A stretch of 64,000 nucleotides of DNA from Undaria pinnatifida (GCA_012845835.1 JABAKD010000011.1:3834697-3898696); one strand, 5' to 3'. Shown: positions 45,406-56,222, numbered from the stretch's first letter. The notes: generated by a model not told the origin, from the letters alone. Made by a program: numbers and translations.

Positions 45406-46200
45406 GCGGGGCAGGTAAAAGTGCACTCGGATAGCGGCAGGTATCTAGCTCCCAACGACGGGGGGGAGAGGGCGGAAACGCATCGTTGAGACCGGCAACA
45501 ACACAAAACACTACAATCCTGTGGCACAGTCTGAGCGGGCCGCATTTCCCGAAATGCCCCCAACTAGCGGCTGCATCGCTCGACAGGACTACACACGATA
45601 ACACCGTCGCGTGACTACGGGTAAAAGGGCGAGGTAAAAGGGCGAAAACTCTGAGGTTGAACACGACCAGGGGTGCGTTTAGCAATGTATGTACTCTCGG
45701 GTACGCGGGTACCAAACCTACTTCTACCTGTAGTGGTCATACCCGGCGGGTACATACCCGGGTACAGCCAGAGTGGGTACAGCGGTGGCGGCCCGCATTT
45801 TGAGAAATGTGCTCTTAACAAAGAAAGGCTAATTTTTTTTCATAAATACGAATTTGCGTGTAAGAAAGCCAGCTCTAACAGGGCAACGAGATAAGAAACA
45901 GCGAGATACAAGAGGCAGCAACGGTCAACGCCCACCCGAGATGAGAAATGAGGTCGCTCCGGCGCGTGGGGCATACGAAGAAACAGGAGATGATGAAAAG
46001 GGGCATTTGAGCCGAGGAAATGAAAAATCGTCATTTAAGGAATGTAGCTTGTGAGGCACCCGAAAATAAGACTTTGAGGCTGGACACCAAATTAGTGTGT
46101 TTTAACAACGCCTCCCCACTGTACCCTATTAGGCACACCCTTGAACATGATGTGGACGAAAGCCTGGTCGCAAAACCCGGAGCGGTCGCGAAAAGCTACT

Positions 46201-46345
46201 AGCACACTGAAGGGGGACCAACAAAAAATATATTTTTTGAGCCCGTAGCACCAATCTTGTCAGCGTTGATCTCCAGGGACCCCCCCTTGCCACGGACTGC
46301 TGTGGAGAATCCAAGACCTTCGGGCTTTTTTTCTACCCAGGAAAA
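46201..46345 (-). repeat. Inverted duplicated segment, left arm
   Basis: On the minus strand this arm reads GGCAAGGGGGGGTCCCTGGA, AACGCTGACAAGATTGGTGC and ATTTTTTGTTGGTCC. The plus-strand arm is at 46445-46578. Its minus frame gives GGSLEINADKIGATG and NIFFVG; the other arm gives GGSSEIIADEIGVYE and TYFVG. The shared peptide suggests a duplicated coding segment of unknown family. Confidence 0.55.
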
Positions 46346-46444
46346 ATGACCGATGACGCCGGCACTTGAAGCCCCGCACACCAGGATTAGAAGCGGAGGA
46401 TCTACACACCAAGCCACATCAGCGGTCACTTCTTCTGTGTTGAA

Positions 46445-46578
46445 ACAAAAGGCTTGGAGGTTCTTGTTTGCCCTGAATCAGCCCGTGGCAACGCGGGGGG
46501 GTCCTCGGAAATAATTGCCGACGAGATTGGTGTTTACGAGCTCCAGCGTACCACATATTTTGTTGGTTGCAGTGCACA
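46445..46578 (+). repeat. Inverted duplicated segment, right arm
   Basis: Plus-strand partner of 46201-46345, about 100 bp away. The arms are diverged, so this is an old inverted duplication. The peptide frames agree at about half of the positions. Confidence 0.55.
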
Positions 46579-46951
46579 ATTTTTTTACCACTCAGTCACA
46601 TTCAGTCACAGTGACTTAGTGGTCTACGGTAGTAGATCGCAATGCTATACAGCCAACACGGAGTGCCGGCTGAATAAAGCAAGATTTGAGGCCGAGAGAG
46701 CTTGAGGTCCTTTTCCCGCGCGCCCAAGATGCGCGGGAGAGTTCCGTTCGGTGGCTCTCGTACCTTGTCGCGATTACCCCACAACCAAAAGCCTTACTAA
46801 AAATGTCTGGTAGTCATGGAAGGCAGCCCGCCGCGGGTGGATGCCGCTGATGAGGGAGGTCATAGTCACGGCGACGTAGGCGACATTGTACTTGCGACTA
46901 CGGGGAGGTTTAGGAGACATCCCCGGGTTTCAGCCCTATCGTCTCGGGGTT

Positions 46952-46985
46952 GCGGTTAGGGTTAGGGTTAGGGTCAAGGTTGGGG
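46952..46985 (+). repeat. Interstitial telomere-like repeat (TTAGGG)
   Basis: Three to four GGTTAG units followed by degenerate GGTTGGGG-type units to about 47040. Interstitial position. Opposite orientation to the block at 14739-14771. Confidence 0.8.
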
Positions 46986-47049
46986 TCGGGCTTTTTGGGT
47001 TAGGGTTGAGGCTGAGGCTAGGGGTAGGGCTGAGGTTATAATTAGGTTG

Positions 47050-48050
47050 TCGGTCTCGAGGCGTGTGAGGGCTGCAGCGACGGCCTCGATGACTGTGAGC
47101 CATGCAGCGACGGGAATCGAAGGATCTATGGCCCGTTATCCACCGCAAGAAGATGCTACCGTCGTAGGGGTTAGCTGTCGTCGCGCGTTCTGATCCGTGG
47201 AAGCTGGCTGATGTGCAGGAGGAAACGCATTGACACGCGCCCCCGGGCACGCAGTTGGAGTTCTCTCGTTCTGGGAGACTGATCCCCTGATCCCCGCCTA
47301 TTTTCTCTAGCCTCGTCGGACCCTTTTTCTTCGGGGCCTCGGCATGAGGCGCGTTCGCCTGGACCGGTCGCGTCCGCAGTTCCCGATACAATACAGGACG
47401 GAGCAGGTGTTATGGCATTGCCTTGGAAGACCGGGAAGTACCCCAGTACAGGTAATGGGGAAGTTTTATATGCCTTGGGAGGCGCATCTTACATGGGAAC
47501 AACAGGGGACAGATGGGTTCGTGCGTGCTCAGCTGTCCTCTTCGGTATTTATTAGAGCGTGGGACTGATTAAGCCGCTCTCTTGAATGTCTAAAAAACGG
47601 ACACACGTGAGAAACAACGAGGACCTACTCCATAGGTTAACGCCTTTACCACTGGAAACCCATTTTTGGGGACAAAATTACTTGGATTTAGTATAGGGAG
47701 ATGCTTGGGTGCTCTAAAGAGGTTAACCTGGCGGGGTTGCTCTGTGTCCTCGCCCTAGTCACCTTAAAAAGGGGGCTCCCGACACCACGTGTGAAAGAAG
47801 AGGCAGTTCAGCAAGGACCTGGGTAGAGGCCGGCTACCGCTATGCAGGTGTGTGCCTCTAGCCCTGCTCTGGTCATTCATTCAAGGTAGCTTGACGGGTT
47901 ACTGGGATGTTGTTCCCCGTTCTCCGAACTCAATGATTCTAGGGTCGAACGCACGCACTTGAAATTTCTCCTACTGACCAAACCTGGCTTTCAAGTATGG
48001 ACAAGGAGTACACGTCAGTGTTTCGCTCGCAGGATGTCTTTTGCAAGAAG
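47050..48050. other. No gene recognised
   Basis: Short frames only. A plus-strand frame at 47344-47568 (74 codons) has no domain. No repeat family recognised. Confidence 0.45.
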
Positions 48051-48065
48051 GGGCAAATGAACGCG

Positions 48066-48160
48066 ATATTCAGGCACAACACCTGCCAGGTACGACGAGG
48101 GGATACTTGCTACAAATCATAGCGCCGCAACGGGGGAGAGGGGATGATTGTTACAGCACA
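48066..48160 (+). repeat. Duplicated segment, copy 1
   Basis: GATATTCAGGCACAA, CTTGCTACAAATCATAGCGC and GGGGGAGAGGGGATGAT match 49536-49632 in the same orientation. There is no coding evidence. Confidence 0.65.
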
Positions 48161-48699
48161 GGCGCGCCCTCGGGCTTGGGTCATTACTCCCGAGGCTGGT
48201 CGCACCTGGCCGTCTTGAGTTCATGAGGGGGGGAGTTGGGCTCTGGCTCTCCGTCAGACACCAAGTCTCCGAAGGATTGTGGTTTGAACGCGCAACCTGA
48301 TCGATTAACGTGAAACCAACGGGCAACCGCGCGCGATGTGTACGCGAGATGGGCGGACGCTTGGCGGAAACGTATCGATTGGCGCTTGGCATGGGGTATA
48401 ACTTTGATCTTTGGTATCTTGGTGGTGTTTAGAACTAACACCGGGTGTCTTGCGAAACCTTGTGACTGGTTTTGTAGACGCAACTGAAGGCTTTTCCCGC
48501 ACCAGGGATTATTCCTGACCCCTGCCCGCTGTAACCGAAGGAGCTTATAAAGCTTACCCCTTGCTTGCGCAGACACATTATCTCCGCATGGTACCGATCA
48601 GCACAATAGTCGCCACGCGTCGTATTATCCCTCTTAACGACGCCGCGCTGCAAACACCCCCCCTGCCTCGCGCACTACCATCGTCGGTGCAAAACGGGC

Positions 48700-49050
48700 A
48701 TCCCGTTCATGGCCCGGCAACAGCGCGAGATTTCCATGGAACCAACCCTCCGTTCTTGCTCTGTTTTCCGTCGCTGGAACCCCCCCCCCCGAGTCCGGCG
48801 CATGCGAGCGTCGATGTCAATCGCGATTCCGGGGACAAATCAATCCTGCATTTCTAGTTCGGCGCCCAATACCTTCAACCCCCCCCCCAGCCCGACACCT
48901 GAGAGCGTCGGTGACGGGAATCCCGGCACGGTCCGGCAACAGCGTGCACATTCCATCCACCGCAATCCCCCGTTCTTCCTCGGCTCCCCATCGTTGCAAC
49001 ATCCCCTGAGTCCAACGCGTGTGAGCGCCGGTGTAAAGAGGGCATTCGGC
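48700..49050 (+). repeat. Degenerate tandem array, ~220-bp period
   Basis: CGGCAACAGCG followed by CCGTTCTT and C-runs appears at about 48715 and 48933. Subunits with GAGCGTCG or GAGCGCCG follow each C-run. Two main units are visible, with weaker internal repeats. Confidence 0.6.
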
Positions 49051-49339
49051 GATTAACCGGCATCTTGTAGTTACGCACACCTCTTGACGGTGATGATCTT
49101 GAACTGTGATTAGAAGAGCGGCAGTCCTGGGCCTTGCACGCTCCCCGAACAACCGAATCTGACCGACGTTCGTACTCGTCTCACTCACTCCTCAAGGCTT
49201 GCCGATCTCAGCCACCAACCTCATGAAGCCACCAGCACGACCCTTACCTTTGTTATGCCCATGGCTTCCTACCACAGAGAAATTCCCCATCGCTGCTAAA
49301 GCTGCGCTTTCACTGCCACGAACAAAACAACACATAGCA

Positions 49340-49435
49340 TATTACAAGTACCAACAACGCAGCTTGCAAAGATGAGTATCGGCCCTAATTTCGTCGAACT
49401 CACCGCTGACGTCCTTGAAATAATCTTATAAAACA
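49340..49435 (+). repeat. KFVELTADVLE dispersed repeat, copy 2
   Basis: Full-length copy: GTACCAACAACGCAGCTTGC, AAAGATGAGTAT, then a 19-codon frame (49372-49431) with NFVELTADVLE, and an A/T-rich end. The first half is shared with the minus-strand copy at 54128-54230. Confidence 0.8.
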
Positions 49436-49535
49436 TGCATAAACCACAAATAAATAACATACCCGCCGCTGCAAAAACTGGACTACATAGTGTCTCTCCG
49501 CAAAACATACACACGCGCTGTCGTCGAGCTCCCAG

Positions 49536-49632
49536 ATATCCAGGCACGAGGGGCTAACGCTTGCCAGGCACGATTAGGGGACACTTATTTGCTACAAATC
49601 GTAGCGCCGCCACAGGGGAGAGGGGGTGATAA
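49536..49632 (+). repeat. Duplicated segment, copy 2
   Basis: Partner of 48066-48160, about 1.47 kb away, same orientation. Confidence 0.65.
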
Positions 49633-49639
49633 CATACCA

Positions 49640-50395
49640 GCATGTCGTAGCGGGGATATATGCGAAAAGGTAAGCTTGAAACCTGGGGATGGATCCTAAA
49701 TGTCCCCGTATATCCGTGATTTAAGTATGTATATTGCTGTACGCATGTATAAATGTGATATCATACGTACGTCGTGAATTAACTCTCGCCTATAAACATA
49801 CGTCGGCGTGAATACCACTCCCCCAAATTGTATAATGCGTAGTCCGACCGTATGTGCTTGCCTTACTGCAGGCAGTGCTGTCAACAACGGGGGAGGCATA
49901 CGTACCGTAATAACACGAAACAGCAGCAACAGTCTAGTGGTATAATAGTAAACGCCCCCGCCCCTGTACTAAACGACCCAGGGCGCTATTTTATTATAAA
50001 GAATGAAAATACACTCCAGCTGTGATACTCCGATCGCGCGTATTACGAGTTGTGTGTCCTCATTAAGGATATAGATCGGCGACTCTACAGCGAAAACGGG
50101 AAAAATCCGAAGTATTTTATTGGTGGATTGTGGAAATAAGAATTAATGAACTGTTGAGTACAGCAAGTAGAAGGTACGTAGACAGCAAATCACTCGTAGA
50201 ACACACACACACACCTTGAAAAATATAATCTAGTATGTGGAAAAATGAAAAAATGAAACAATTATGAAATTTAGGCAATAAGCTCACTTTTTCGGGGGGT
50301 ATCTCTATATCCTGCGTACCCTACCGTTATTATATTTTACCGTGCTTGGTGTATACATGTAACAGGTAAGTACTGATATAATATCACGCGGGTAC
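49640..50395. other. No gene recognised
   Basis: A/T-rich DNA with a short AC repeat at 50200-50214. No supported frame. Confidence 0.5.
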
Positions 50396-50399
50396 CTGG

Positions 50400-50668
50400 T
50401 ATGTGTTCTTCATTAAACTGATAAATCCACCCATCTCTATCCAGCACAGCCAGTATCCGTGCTGATGCCTCATTAGGGACGAGCACTGTGGTTACAATCT
50501 CACCATCTAGACAAGAGATAAACATCGCAAATATATATATCGCAAGGTGATTTGGCCATCCAATGCCAACAGCAATGAGCACACGGGCATAAAACAAAAA
50601 CATGCAGAGCCAGCACAACCTGACTGTTTGCAGTAAAAAGAGAAAAGGCGTGGCTTTGAGGTTTGTAC
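50400..50668 (-). repeat. Dispersed repeat with conserved peptide, copy 2
   Basis: Minus-strand partner of 33706-33945. Its frame contains YIFAMFISC, EIVTTVLVPNEASAR and DGWIYQF. The match is strong over about 220 bp. The frame is longer than chance would suggest for old non-coding repeats, so purifying selection or youth are both possible. Confidence 0.75.
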
Positions 50669-50699
50669 TGGTGGTGAATTATTGTTTTTGCTGCTTGCT

Positions 50700-51210
50700 G
50701 TTTGCTGTGCTGTTCCTAAAACAAATAACGTTCCTATTTTTTGTTTTTTGGCACTGGCTGCGCGAGCAGCTTAAGATATGAGGTTCAAATGATGAATAAA
50801 TGCTGATAAATGCTCCACGTATATAATATCATCACGTAGTGTATAGGTATACGTATACGAAGGTACCTGTTACATAATCAGAATAATACGGACGAATGCA
50901 ATAACCACGCACGCAGAAGTAGTAATTTCGTTTCATATAATAATAATACGAATACGAGTGTCAATAAATAAGTACTAATTTTTAAGTAATTTCGTTTCGT
51001 ATCATAATAATAATAATGAATACGAGCAGGAAGCGATGCAACAACACGTGAATGTAACATCGTCAGTCGCAGTGTCGCAGCAATATTTACCACACAGATA
51101 ACCGGCACGAAAGACAAGGGTACATAAAATATCATACATGTGTTTTTTAGGTTATTAATCATAGGTTATATACCGGTGGTCTCCTAGTGGTTATTATTAA
51201 TACTGTTAGG
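50700..51210. other. No gene recognised
   Basis: A/T-rich with TAATAATA-type simple stretches at 50938-51018, where TAATTTCGTTTC recurs (50920s and 50980s). No coding support. Confidence 0.5.
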
Positions 51211-51214
51211 GAAT

Positions 51215-51285
51215 TAGTGGGGTATTAGTCCGTTGGACCACTTGCAAAAGGTTAACGAATTGCTTACACCCAAACTAACCCATAT
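51215..51285 (-). repeat. Partial copy of SINE-like family T3
   Basis: GTATTAGTCCGTTGGACCAC, TTGCAAAAGGTTAACGAATT and ACCCAAACTAACC match the segments at 55020-55095, 55970-56040 and 56105-56155. Orientation is assigned from the B-box direction in the copy at 54900-55095. Confidence 0.6.
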
Positions 51286-51336
51286 ATAACACCCCCCCCC
51301 CCTGAAACGGCGGGATATCAGGTCGGGCGGATATAC

Positions 51337-51468
51337 GTACCTTGGGTTGTGTGTGTGTTTTCCCTGGAGTATTCCTCCGCTCCAGAGTGGCTGGAGCCTG
51401 TCCTGTGACCACGGACTTGATTATGCGAGTTAATGTGAGAACAACACAACAATAACAACAACAACAAT

Positions 51469-51557
<89 letters not shown>

Positions 51558-51558
51558 C
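51337..51558 (+). mobile_element. SINE-like retroposon copy C with ~120-bp (AAC)n tail
   Basis: The 5' part is shorter than copies A and B. It shares TTTTCCCTGGAGTATTCCTC, CCAGAGTGGCTGGAGCC, CCTGTGACCACGGACTTG and GATTATGCGAGTTAATGTGA. After GAGAAC the AAC repeat runs to about 51558, far longer than in the other copies, with a few ATAAC interruptions near its start. Confidence 0.75.
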
Positions 51559-51589
51559 GGGCGGACGTGTCAACATCCAAGCGGTTTCA

Positions 51590-51810
51590 TTTCCTGGGTT
51601 TACCGGGGGAGAGTATTTTTCAAGTTCGACATGGGGAAACTCGTAAAAGTGCCAAGTACTATGGATGGTGGGATTCGAACCCACGACCCAAAAACCCATG
51701 GTCTGCCGACGGCGCCATTTTTTAAGGGCATTGGGCGGGGACACAGAGTGTCCCCTGCAGCTCTGCCTATTGAGCAAGTCCTCGGAGAGTACTCTCACTT
51801 TCTTAGCCTT
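51590..51810 (-). mobile_element. tRNA-derived SINE-like copy (family T3)
   Basis: The minus strand has a D-arm-like GCTCAATAGGCAGAGC and a B-box-like GTGGGTTCGAATCCCACC, but spacing and stems do not fit a functional tRNA. The body after the B box (plus strand ACCGGGGGAGAGTATTTTTC, AAGTTCGACATG) is shared with 54925-54985. I read it as a SINE with a tRNA-like head or a tRNA-derived relic. Confidence 0.55.
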
Positions 51811-52004
51811 ACTTAGGAGAGACGTAGCTTTATTAGAGTCCACCAGAGCCGCGTATGACTTCTGAGAGCCGATGCGCATGCCTCGGTTTCATTTCCCGAC
51901 TACCCCTAATAGATAACGCCAACACATCATACGAAAACGGTCAATTACCCATCAAATCACATAGTTGCAGGCCTTTTGAGGCCGTACCTTAACATTACCC
52001 TCGA

Positions 52005-52265
52005 ATACTACTAGCGTTGGTCCTTGATGAGTTCGATTCCCACCGTGATGAGATTTTGACTTATTTGCACAAATGCAAGAAAAGGATCATCAACTGCTGA
52101 GAGCGCATAGATATCAGGGTGGGTAGTAGTAGGTACAATTCGACGCGAGTCCACGAGGGAAGAAAATGCTGAGTTCTTGTCGCGATAGAAATGAAGGCAC
52201 GTACCGTCGTGGGGAGGGGCGAGGAGGGCCCGCAATGTGACCCCGGATCTGAGTTACGACTGGGA
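52005..52265 (+). mobile_element. tRNA-derived SINE-like copy (family T2)
   Basis: B-box-like GAGTTCGATTCCC near the 5' end. Then TTATTTGCACAAATGCAA, GCTGAGAGCGCA, CGACGCGAGTCCACGAGGGA, and an end with AGGCACGTACCGTCGTGGGG. It aligns with 53185-53420 over nearly its whole length. Confidence 0.65.
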
Positions 52266-52435
52266 GGGAGGGCGAGGAGAGTAGTGCGAGGATAATCGTA
52301 AATGTGGGGAGGAGAGAAAAAAGAAAAAAAATGACACCTATCGTTGGCTAACAACCAACTATAAATAATGCTAACTTACGATATTAAAATGAACAGATAA
52401 TAATACCACAGGTATATACCAGGCAGTATGTATAT

Positions 52436-52722
52436 TGTCGGAGTCCCCGGTAGTCCAATAGTAAGCCGCGTAGTAACTAATAATATTCGAGGTCGTAGGT
52501 TCAAGCAACACAAGGGACCCTTCTTTCTTACAAAAATCCAAAAATCGACAGACCGAAAGCGCGAGGAGAGCGTGATTTAGCGAAATTCGATGCAAATTCG
52601 ACGAGCATAAAAACTGAAAACTGGGAATACTGAATGAACCCTACGCGCGATGAAAATGAAGGCGAGTACCGGGGGGAAGAAGGGAAGACACCTGTGACCA
52701 CGGCTTGTTGTCCAGAAAGTCG
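52436..52722 (+). mobile_element. tRNA-derived SINE-like copy (family T1)
   Basis: Second copy of the 34664-34925 family. A tRNA-like head has AGTCCAATAGTAAGC and GAGGTCGTAGGTTCAAGC; the body has GCGAGGAGAGCGTGATTTAG, ATTCGACGAGC and GAAGGCGAGTACCGGGGGG. The end is CACCTGTGACCACGGCTTG. Confidence 0.68.
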
Positions 52723-52934
52723 TTGGAGGGTAATACTTCTTACGAGTTGAGCTGGAGAGTAGGCAAAGCGATGATTGAACATATAGTCTATACCACCAGT
52801 ACATACATACTGGTACTTTTGGTTTATATCCTGTTGATCCTGGTACAAGCTTCGTACACCTGTGTAGTTCTAAGGGGAGTCGCCGATCCTCAACGAGGAC
52901 ACACACCCAGGGATACGCGCGATCGTAGTATCAC

Positions 52935-52990
52935 ATAGAGCTTGCGAAGATGAGTTTCGATGAAAACTTCGATCTCACAGCTGGAGTGAG
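52935..52990 (+). repeat. KFVELTADVLE dispersed repeat, degraded copy
   Basis: GAGCTTGCGAAGATGAGTTT then AACTTCGATCTCACAGCTGG match the first two thirds of the repeat. The reading starts MSFDENFDLTAG and runs on for 32 codons to 53046, the longest frame of any copy. GTGAGT follows GCTGGA and resembles a splice donor. Confidence 0.55.
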
Positions 52991-53184
52991 TGTATTTGCT
53001 TTTATAGTTTCATGTCCCTACCTCCCATCGCATGATCGTGTCTAAAGCGGCTCACTCATCAAATCCTTGATGAAATCATCTTCAATAATCAGCCATCACT
53101 ATCAGTATAGTTTGATCGATGTTCGTTCCATCAACATGACGAAAGAACGAAGAACTCGCGCTGAATACTACTCTTTATTATACT

Positions 53185-53420
53185 AGAGTTTGTTCTTTTG
53201 GAGTTCGAATCTAACGTGGATTCATCGGACTTTTGAGTTTATTTGCCAAAAATACAAAATCAACGGAATCAACCGCTGAGAGCGCTTTGCAGCGCGGGTA
53301 GGAGCGATTCGATGCGAGCCGAAGAGGGAAGAAAGGGCAGAAGTCTTCTCGCCACAACAATAATGGAGGCACGTACCGTGTAGTGGGGACGGGGGAGAAG
53401 AGCCCGCTTGGTGACCCTGG
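53185..53420 (+). mobile_element. tRNA-derived SINE-like copy (family T2)
   Basis: Partner of 52005-52265: GGAGTTCGAATCT, TTATTTGCCAAAAATACAA, GCTGAGAGCGC, GATTCGATGCGAGCC, GAGGGAAGAAA, GGAGGCACGTACCGTGTAGT. The two copies are 1.2 kb apart in the same orientation. Confidence 0.65.
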
Positions 53421-53679
53421 TACGTCTAGAGAGGGAGAAAGAGGAATAAAAAAGTTCGAAAGTATTAGACTAGTCTACATGATTAGATAATACCATATAC
53501 AGGTGGGATGAGCGAAAACGAAACAAATTTTGAAAAAGTATCACACTAACTTTTAATTTGCTTCGGAATAATGATACGCGTAGGGCTATGAACTAGCCCC
53601 CAATTAATCAGATTCATTCTCAAAGATATAAGCGACATCAGAATAAAACAATGGTTGCGATATATTCATAGCGTCTTTT

Positions 53680-54000
53680 ACCGGCAATATTGGCATATTG
53701 CCTCCCTCTCGCCAGCCGTCGCGGGGTCGCGGAAGTCGCGGGGGGGCCTCCGCCGGGGGGTGGGGGGGGTCGGGTTGAGTTCGGGGCCCGCTTCGCTCAA
53801 TCGATTTCTCCCGAAACTTGAGCGAGACGATTTATCGGCTGTGCCGGCGCAACGCCGAGGCTACAGTACACGGAAACCGATGCTAATCCCGAAACATAAG
53901 CGAGACGGTTTATCGGCTGTACCGGAGCAACGCCGAGGCTACAGTACACCGAAACCGATGTAAATCCAATCGAACTTCGAACTTTCGCCCTCCGATTCAC
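53680..54000 (+). repeat. Repeat family R58, copy with internal 78-bp duplication
   Basis: Landmarks are CGCTTCGCTC, CGATTTATCGGCTG-like, TGTAAATCCAAT, CTCCGATTCACAGCC. They match the tandem units at 58240-58750. Inside it a 78-bp unit is duplicated exactly in tandem (53812-53889 and 53890-53967, about 8 differences). Confidence 0.65.
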
Positions 54001-54127
54001 AGCCAGCCCTATAGTTTGTGTGCACTGCTATTAGCGTTATTGTGTTATCAGGTACCCCATGCTCACTCCTACTAAAAAGGACGGTAGAAAAGAGAATGGA
54101 TGGGTGGGTGTTTTTTTTTTTCAGGTA

Positions 54128-54230
54128 GGATTTATTTTATAAATAATTTTCAAGGACGTCAGCCGTGAGTTCGACGAATTTCAGGTCAATACTCGTACTC
54201 ATCTTTGCAAGCTGCGTTGTTGGTACTCGT
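54128..54230 (-). repeat. KFVELTADVLE dispersed repeat, copy 3
   Basis: Full-length minus-strand copy. CAACAACGCAGCTTGCAAAG precedes an ATG at 54202. The frame to 54137 reads MSTSIDLKFVELTADVLE plus three residues. The 3' end is A/T-rich with TATAAAATAAA. Confidence 0.8.
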
Positions 54231-54239
54231 AATATACTA

Positions 54240-54900
54240 TATGGGTGAGTTTTTACTGGGAGGTGTCCTATTTTTTGTCCACTATAATGGTAATTGTTGA
54301 TATTTATACTTTAGGTGGGGCATTTTGAGCTAGGTAAAACATCACATCTATTTTATAATTTTATTACTGTAGTTTCCACTATACTGCTCTATCACATGTA
54401 TGGTAGGCGGTTTATATTGTTTTTTCTCCCCCCGGCTTTAATATCGGGAAGAGTACGAATACAGAATATCATTAGTTATCTATATGTTGCTCTTAATACA
54501 ACATTCGATATTTGTCCGCGTGTCAAATCGCTTTGGGTTTGTATTGTTTACTAGGCGCTGACTTATTTTGGTACAGCGCAGGGTGGTATTTATAGTAGAA
54601 ATAAAACAGCAGTGGTCTTCACGTTCGGTTTGTTTTTCGAGTTTCCTTCGCGATCGACACGAACTGACGCTGCACACTATTGCTTCCTCTGTCGGGCGGC
54701 AAGCAAAGTAATAACACTATCTTTATATTATTACTACTTATCAGGGCGGCTGTAGCAGAAAGTCAACTGACTACTGTTGTTAAGGTATTAGAGGGTGACC
54801 ACTGGGTAAAACGATACCCAATTGCGTACCCAATCCAAGGCTCATGACACTCTCCCGTCCTGGACCGACGGGATGGTAGGAGGTCGACCGGATACACGGG
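54240..54900. other. No gene recognised
   Basis: A/T-rich DNA without supported frames or recognised repeats. Confidence 0.5.
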
Positions 54901-55095
54901 CGGACTCACCAATATCGACGGGGTCCGGTTTCCAGGGGATACCGAGAACAGTATTTGTCAAGTTCGACACGTACGGGGGAAAAGAAAGTAAACGTTTGTT
55001 ATTGATGGAAGGTCAGATTCGAACCCACACGTAGTACCCCCGTTTGACCATTTGGCAACAGCTTAACAACGAATTGCCCACCCAAACTAAGCCTA
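54900..55095 (-). mobile_element. tRNA-derived SINE-like copy (family T3)
   Basis: Longest copy of T3. On the minus strand it starts with GGCTTAGTTTGGGT, carries a B-box-like TGTGGGTTCGAATCTGACC, and continues into the body shared with 51590-51660 (plus strand GTCAAGTTCGACACG). No poly-A or AAC tail was seen. Confidence 0.6.
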
Positions 55096-55247
55096 ATAAT
55101 ATGCTAAAAGTCGCCGACTCGTTGATATCACCACCACGGCTTGGGCGCAAAACCCAGTTGATACTGTAAGGGTACCAACCAGTGAAAACGTCTGTCACCC
55201 CCCGCTACTACTCAAAGATGTGATGACGTTTTGGTTGCGGGCGATCC

Positions 55248-55487
55248 GAAAATAATCTCTCGGTTAGATGGTCCAACTACGCGTCGCCGGCTGATTGATT
55301 CTATTCCTTTTGCTTTTTTCATAATACTTCGTGGCCAAGTAATAATACTTGCTTGATGGCCAGAGGCGAAAATAATCTCTCGGTTAGATGGTCCAACTAC
55401 GCGTCGCCGGCTGATTGATTCTATACCTTTTGCTTTTTTCATAATACTTTGTGGCCAAGTAATAATACTTGCTTGATGGCCAGAGGT
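55248..55487 (+). repeat. 120-bp tandem duplication
   Basis: Two units of exactly 120 bp (55248-55367 and 55368-55487) begin GAAAATAATCTCTCGGTTAG. They differ at about two positions, so the duplication is recent. Confidence 0.92.
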
Positions 55488-55964
55488 ATTTACAACATAC
55501 TTATTTTTCGTTTCTGACGCGCGCTATAGTACGATGATACTAGAGGTATCATACGTAACACTTTTTTGGCAAACATATTTTCTGAGTGGCAGCGCGCCTT
55601 AACCCCGTTAGAACCCCAAGACCACTCCCTCTACAACTTCCAAGTAAGTCGTCCCCGAAAACGGGTTTTCAGTTGTAAAGGCGTTATTAACCCAAAACAA
55701 TCGGAATGCCATTATTAGTGTGTTGCAATATGATTTGTTCATGGGGTTACCCTTTCAGTTTACTGTGTATCATATATAAAAAACAGTTCTTATGTGAGGT
55801 AAGGAGCTCTCCAAGCGAGGAGCACCAGAAACAAAACGGCGCACCTCTATAACGTACCTGGTACATAGCATATGCCTCCTGGTTGGAGGTTTTTGCAGAG
55901 CTCTTCTTGCGTTGGTTTTTGTGCCGGACTACTGATGGTGGTGCGCTAATTTGTGGTTCGTGTT

Positions 55965-56160
55965 GACGTATTAGTGGGGTATTAGTCCGTTTGACCACTT
56001 GCATAAAGGTCAACCAATAGCTTACCCAAACTAAGCCTTTTAACACTATCCCCCCCTGAGACCGCTTGGATATTGACAGCTCCGCCCGTATATCCGGCCG
56101 ACCCCCCCACTTGCAAAAGGTTAACCAATAGCTCACCCAGACTAAGCCTTACAACATTCG
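55965..56160 (-). repeat. Two partial copies of SINE-like family T3
   Basis: GGGTATTAGTCCGTTTGACC, TGCATAAAGGTCAACC, TTACCCAAACTAAGCC at 55976-56038 and TTGCAAAAGGTTAACCAATA, CTCACCCAGACTAAGCC at about 56110-56147 are two adjacent head fragments. A C-run follows the first. Confidence 0.6.
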
Positions 56161-56222
56161 CAAGAAATACTGCTATATAGTATAGAAAGAAAACTATAAG
56201 GTACTAAAAAACGGTCGGTTTC

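Noticed and set aside
51660-51800. Functional tRNA gene
   Set aside because: B-box and D-arm-like words are present, but they are too far apart and the anticodon stem does not pair. The related copy at 54900 also fails. Both were called SINE-like instead.
51430-51879. Minus-strand 149-codon frame with poly-Val
   Set aside because: The frame is open because an (AAC)n tail and a SINE-like relic contain no stops; it is not a gene.
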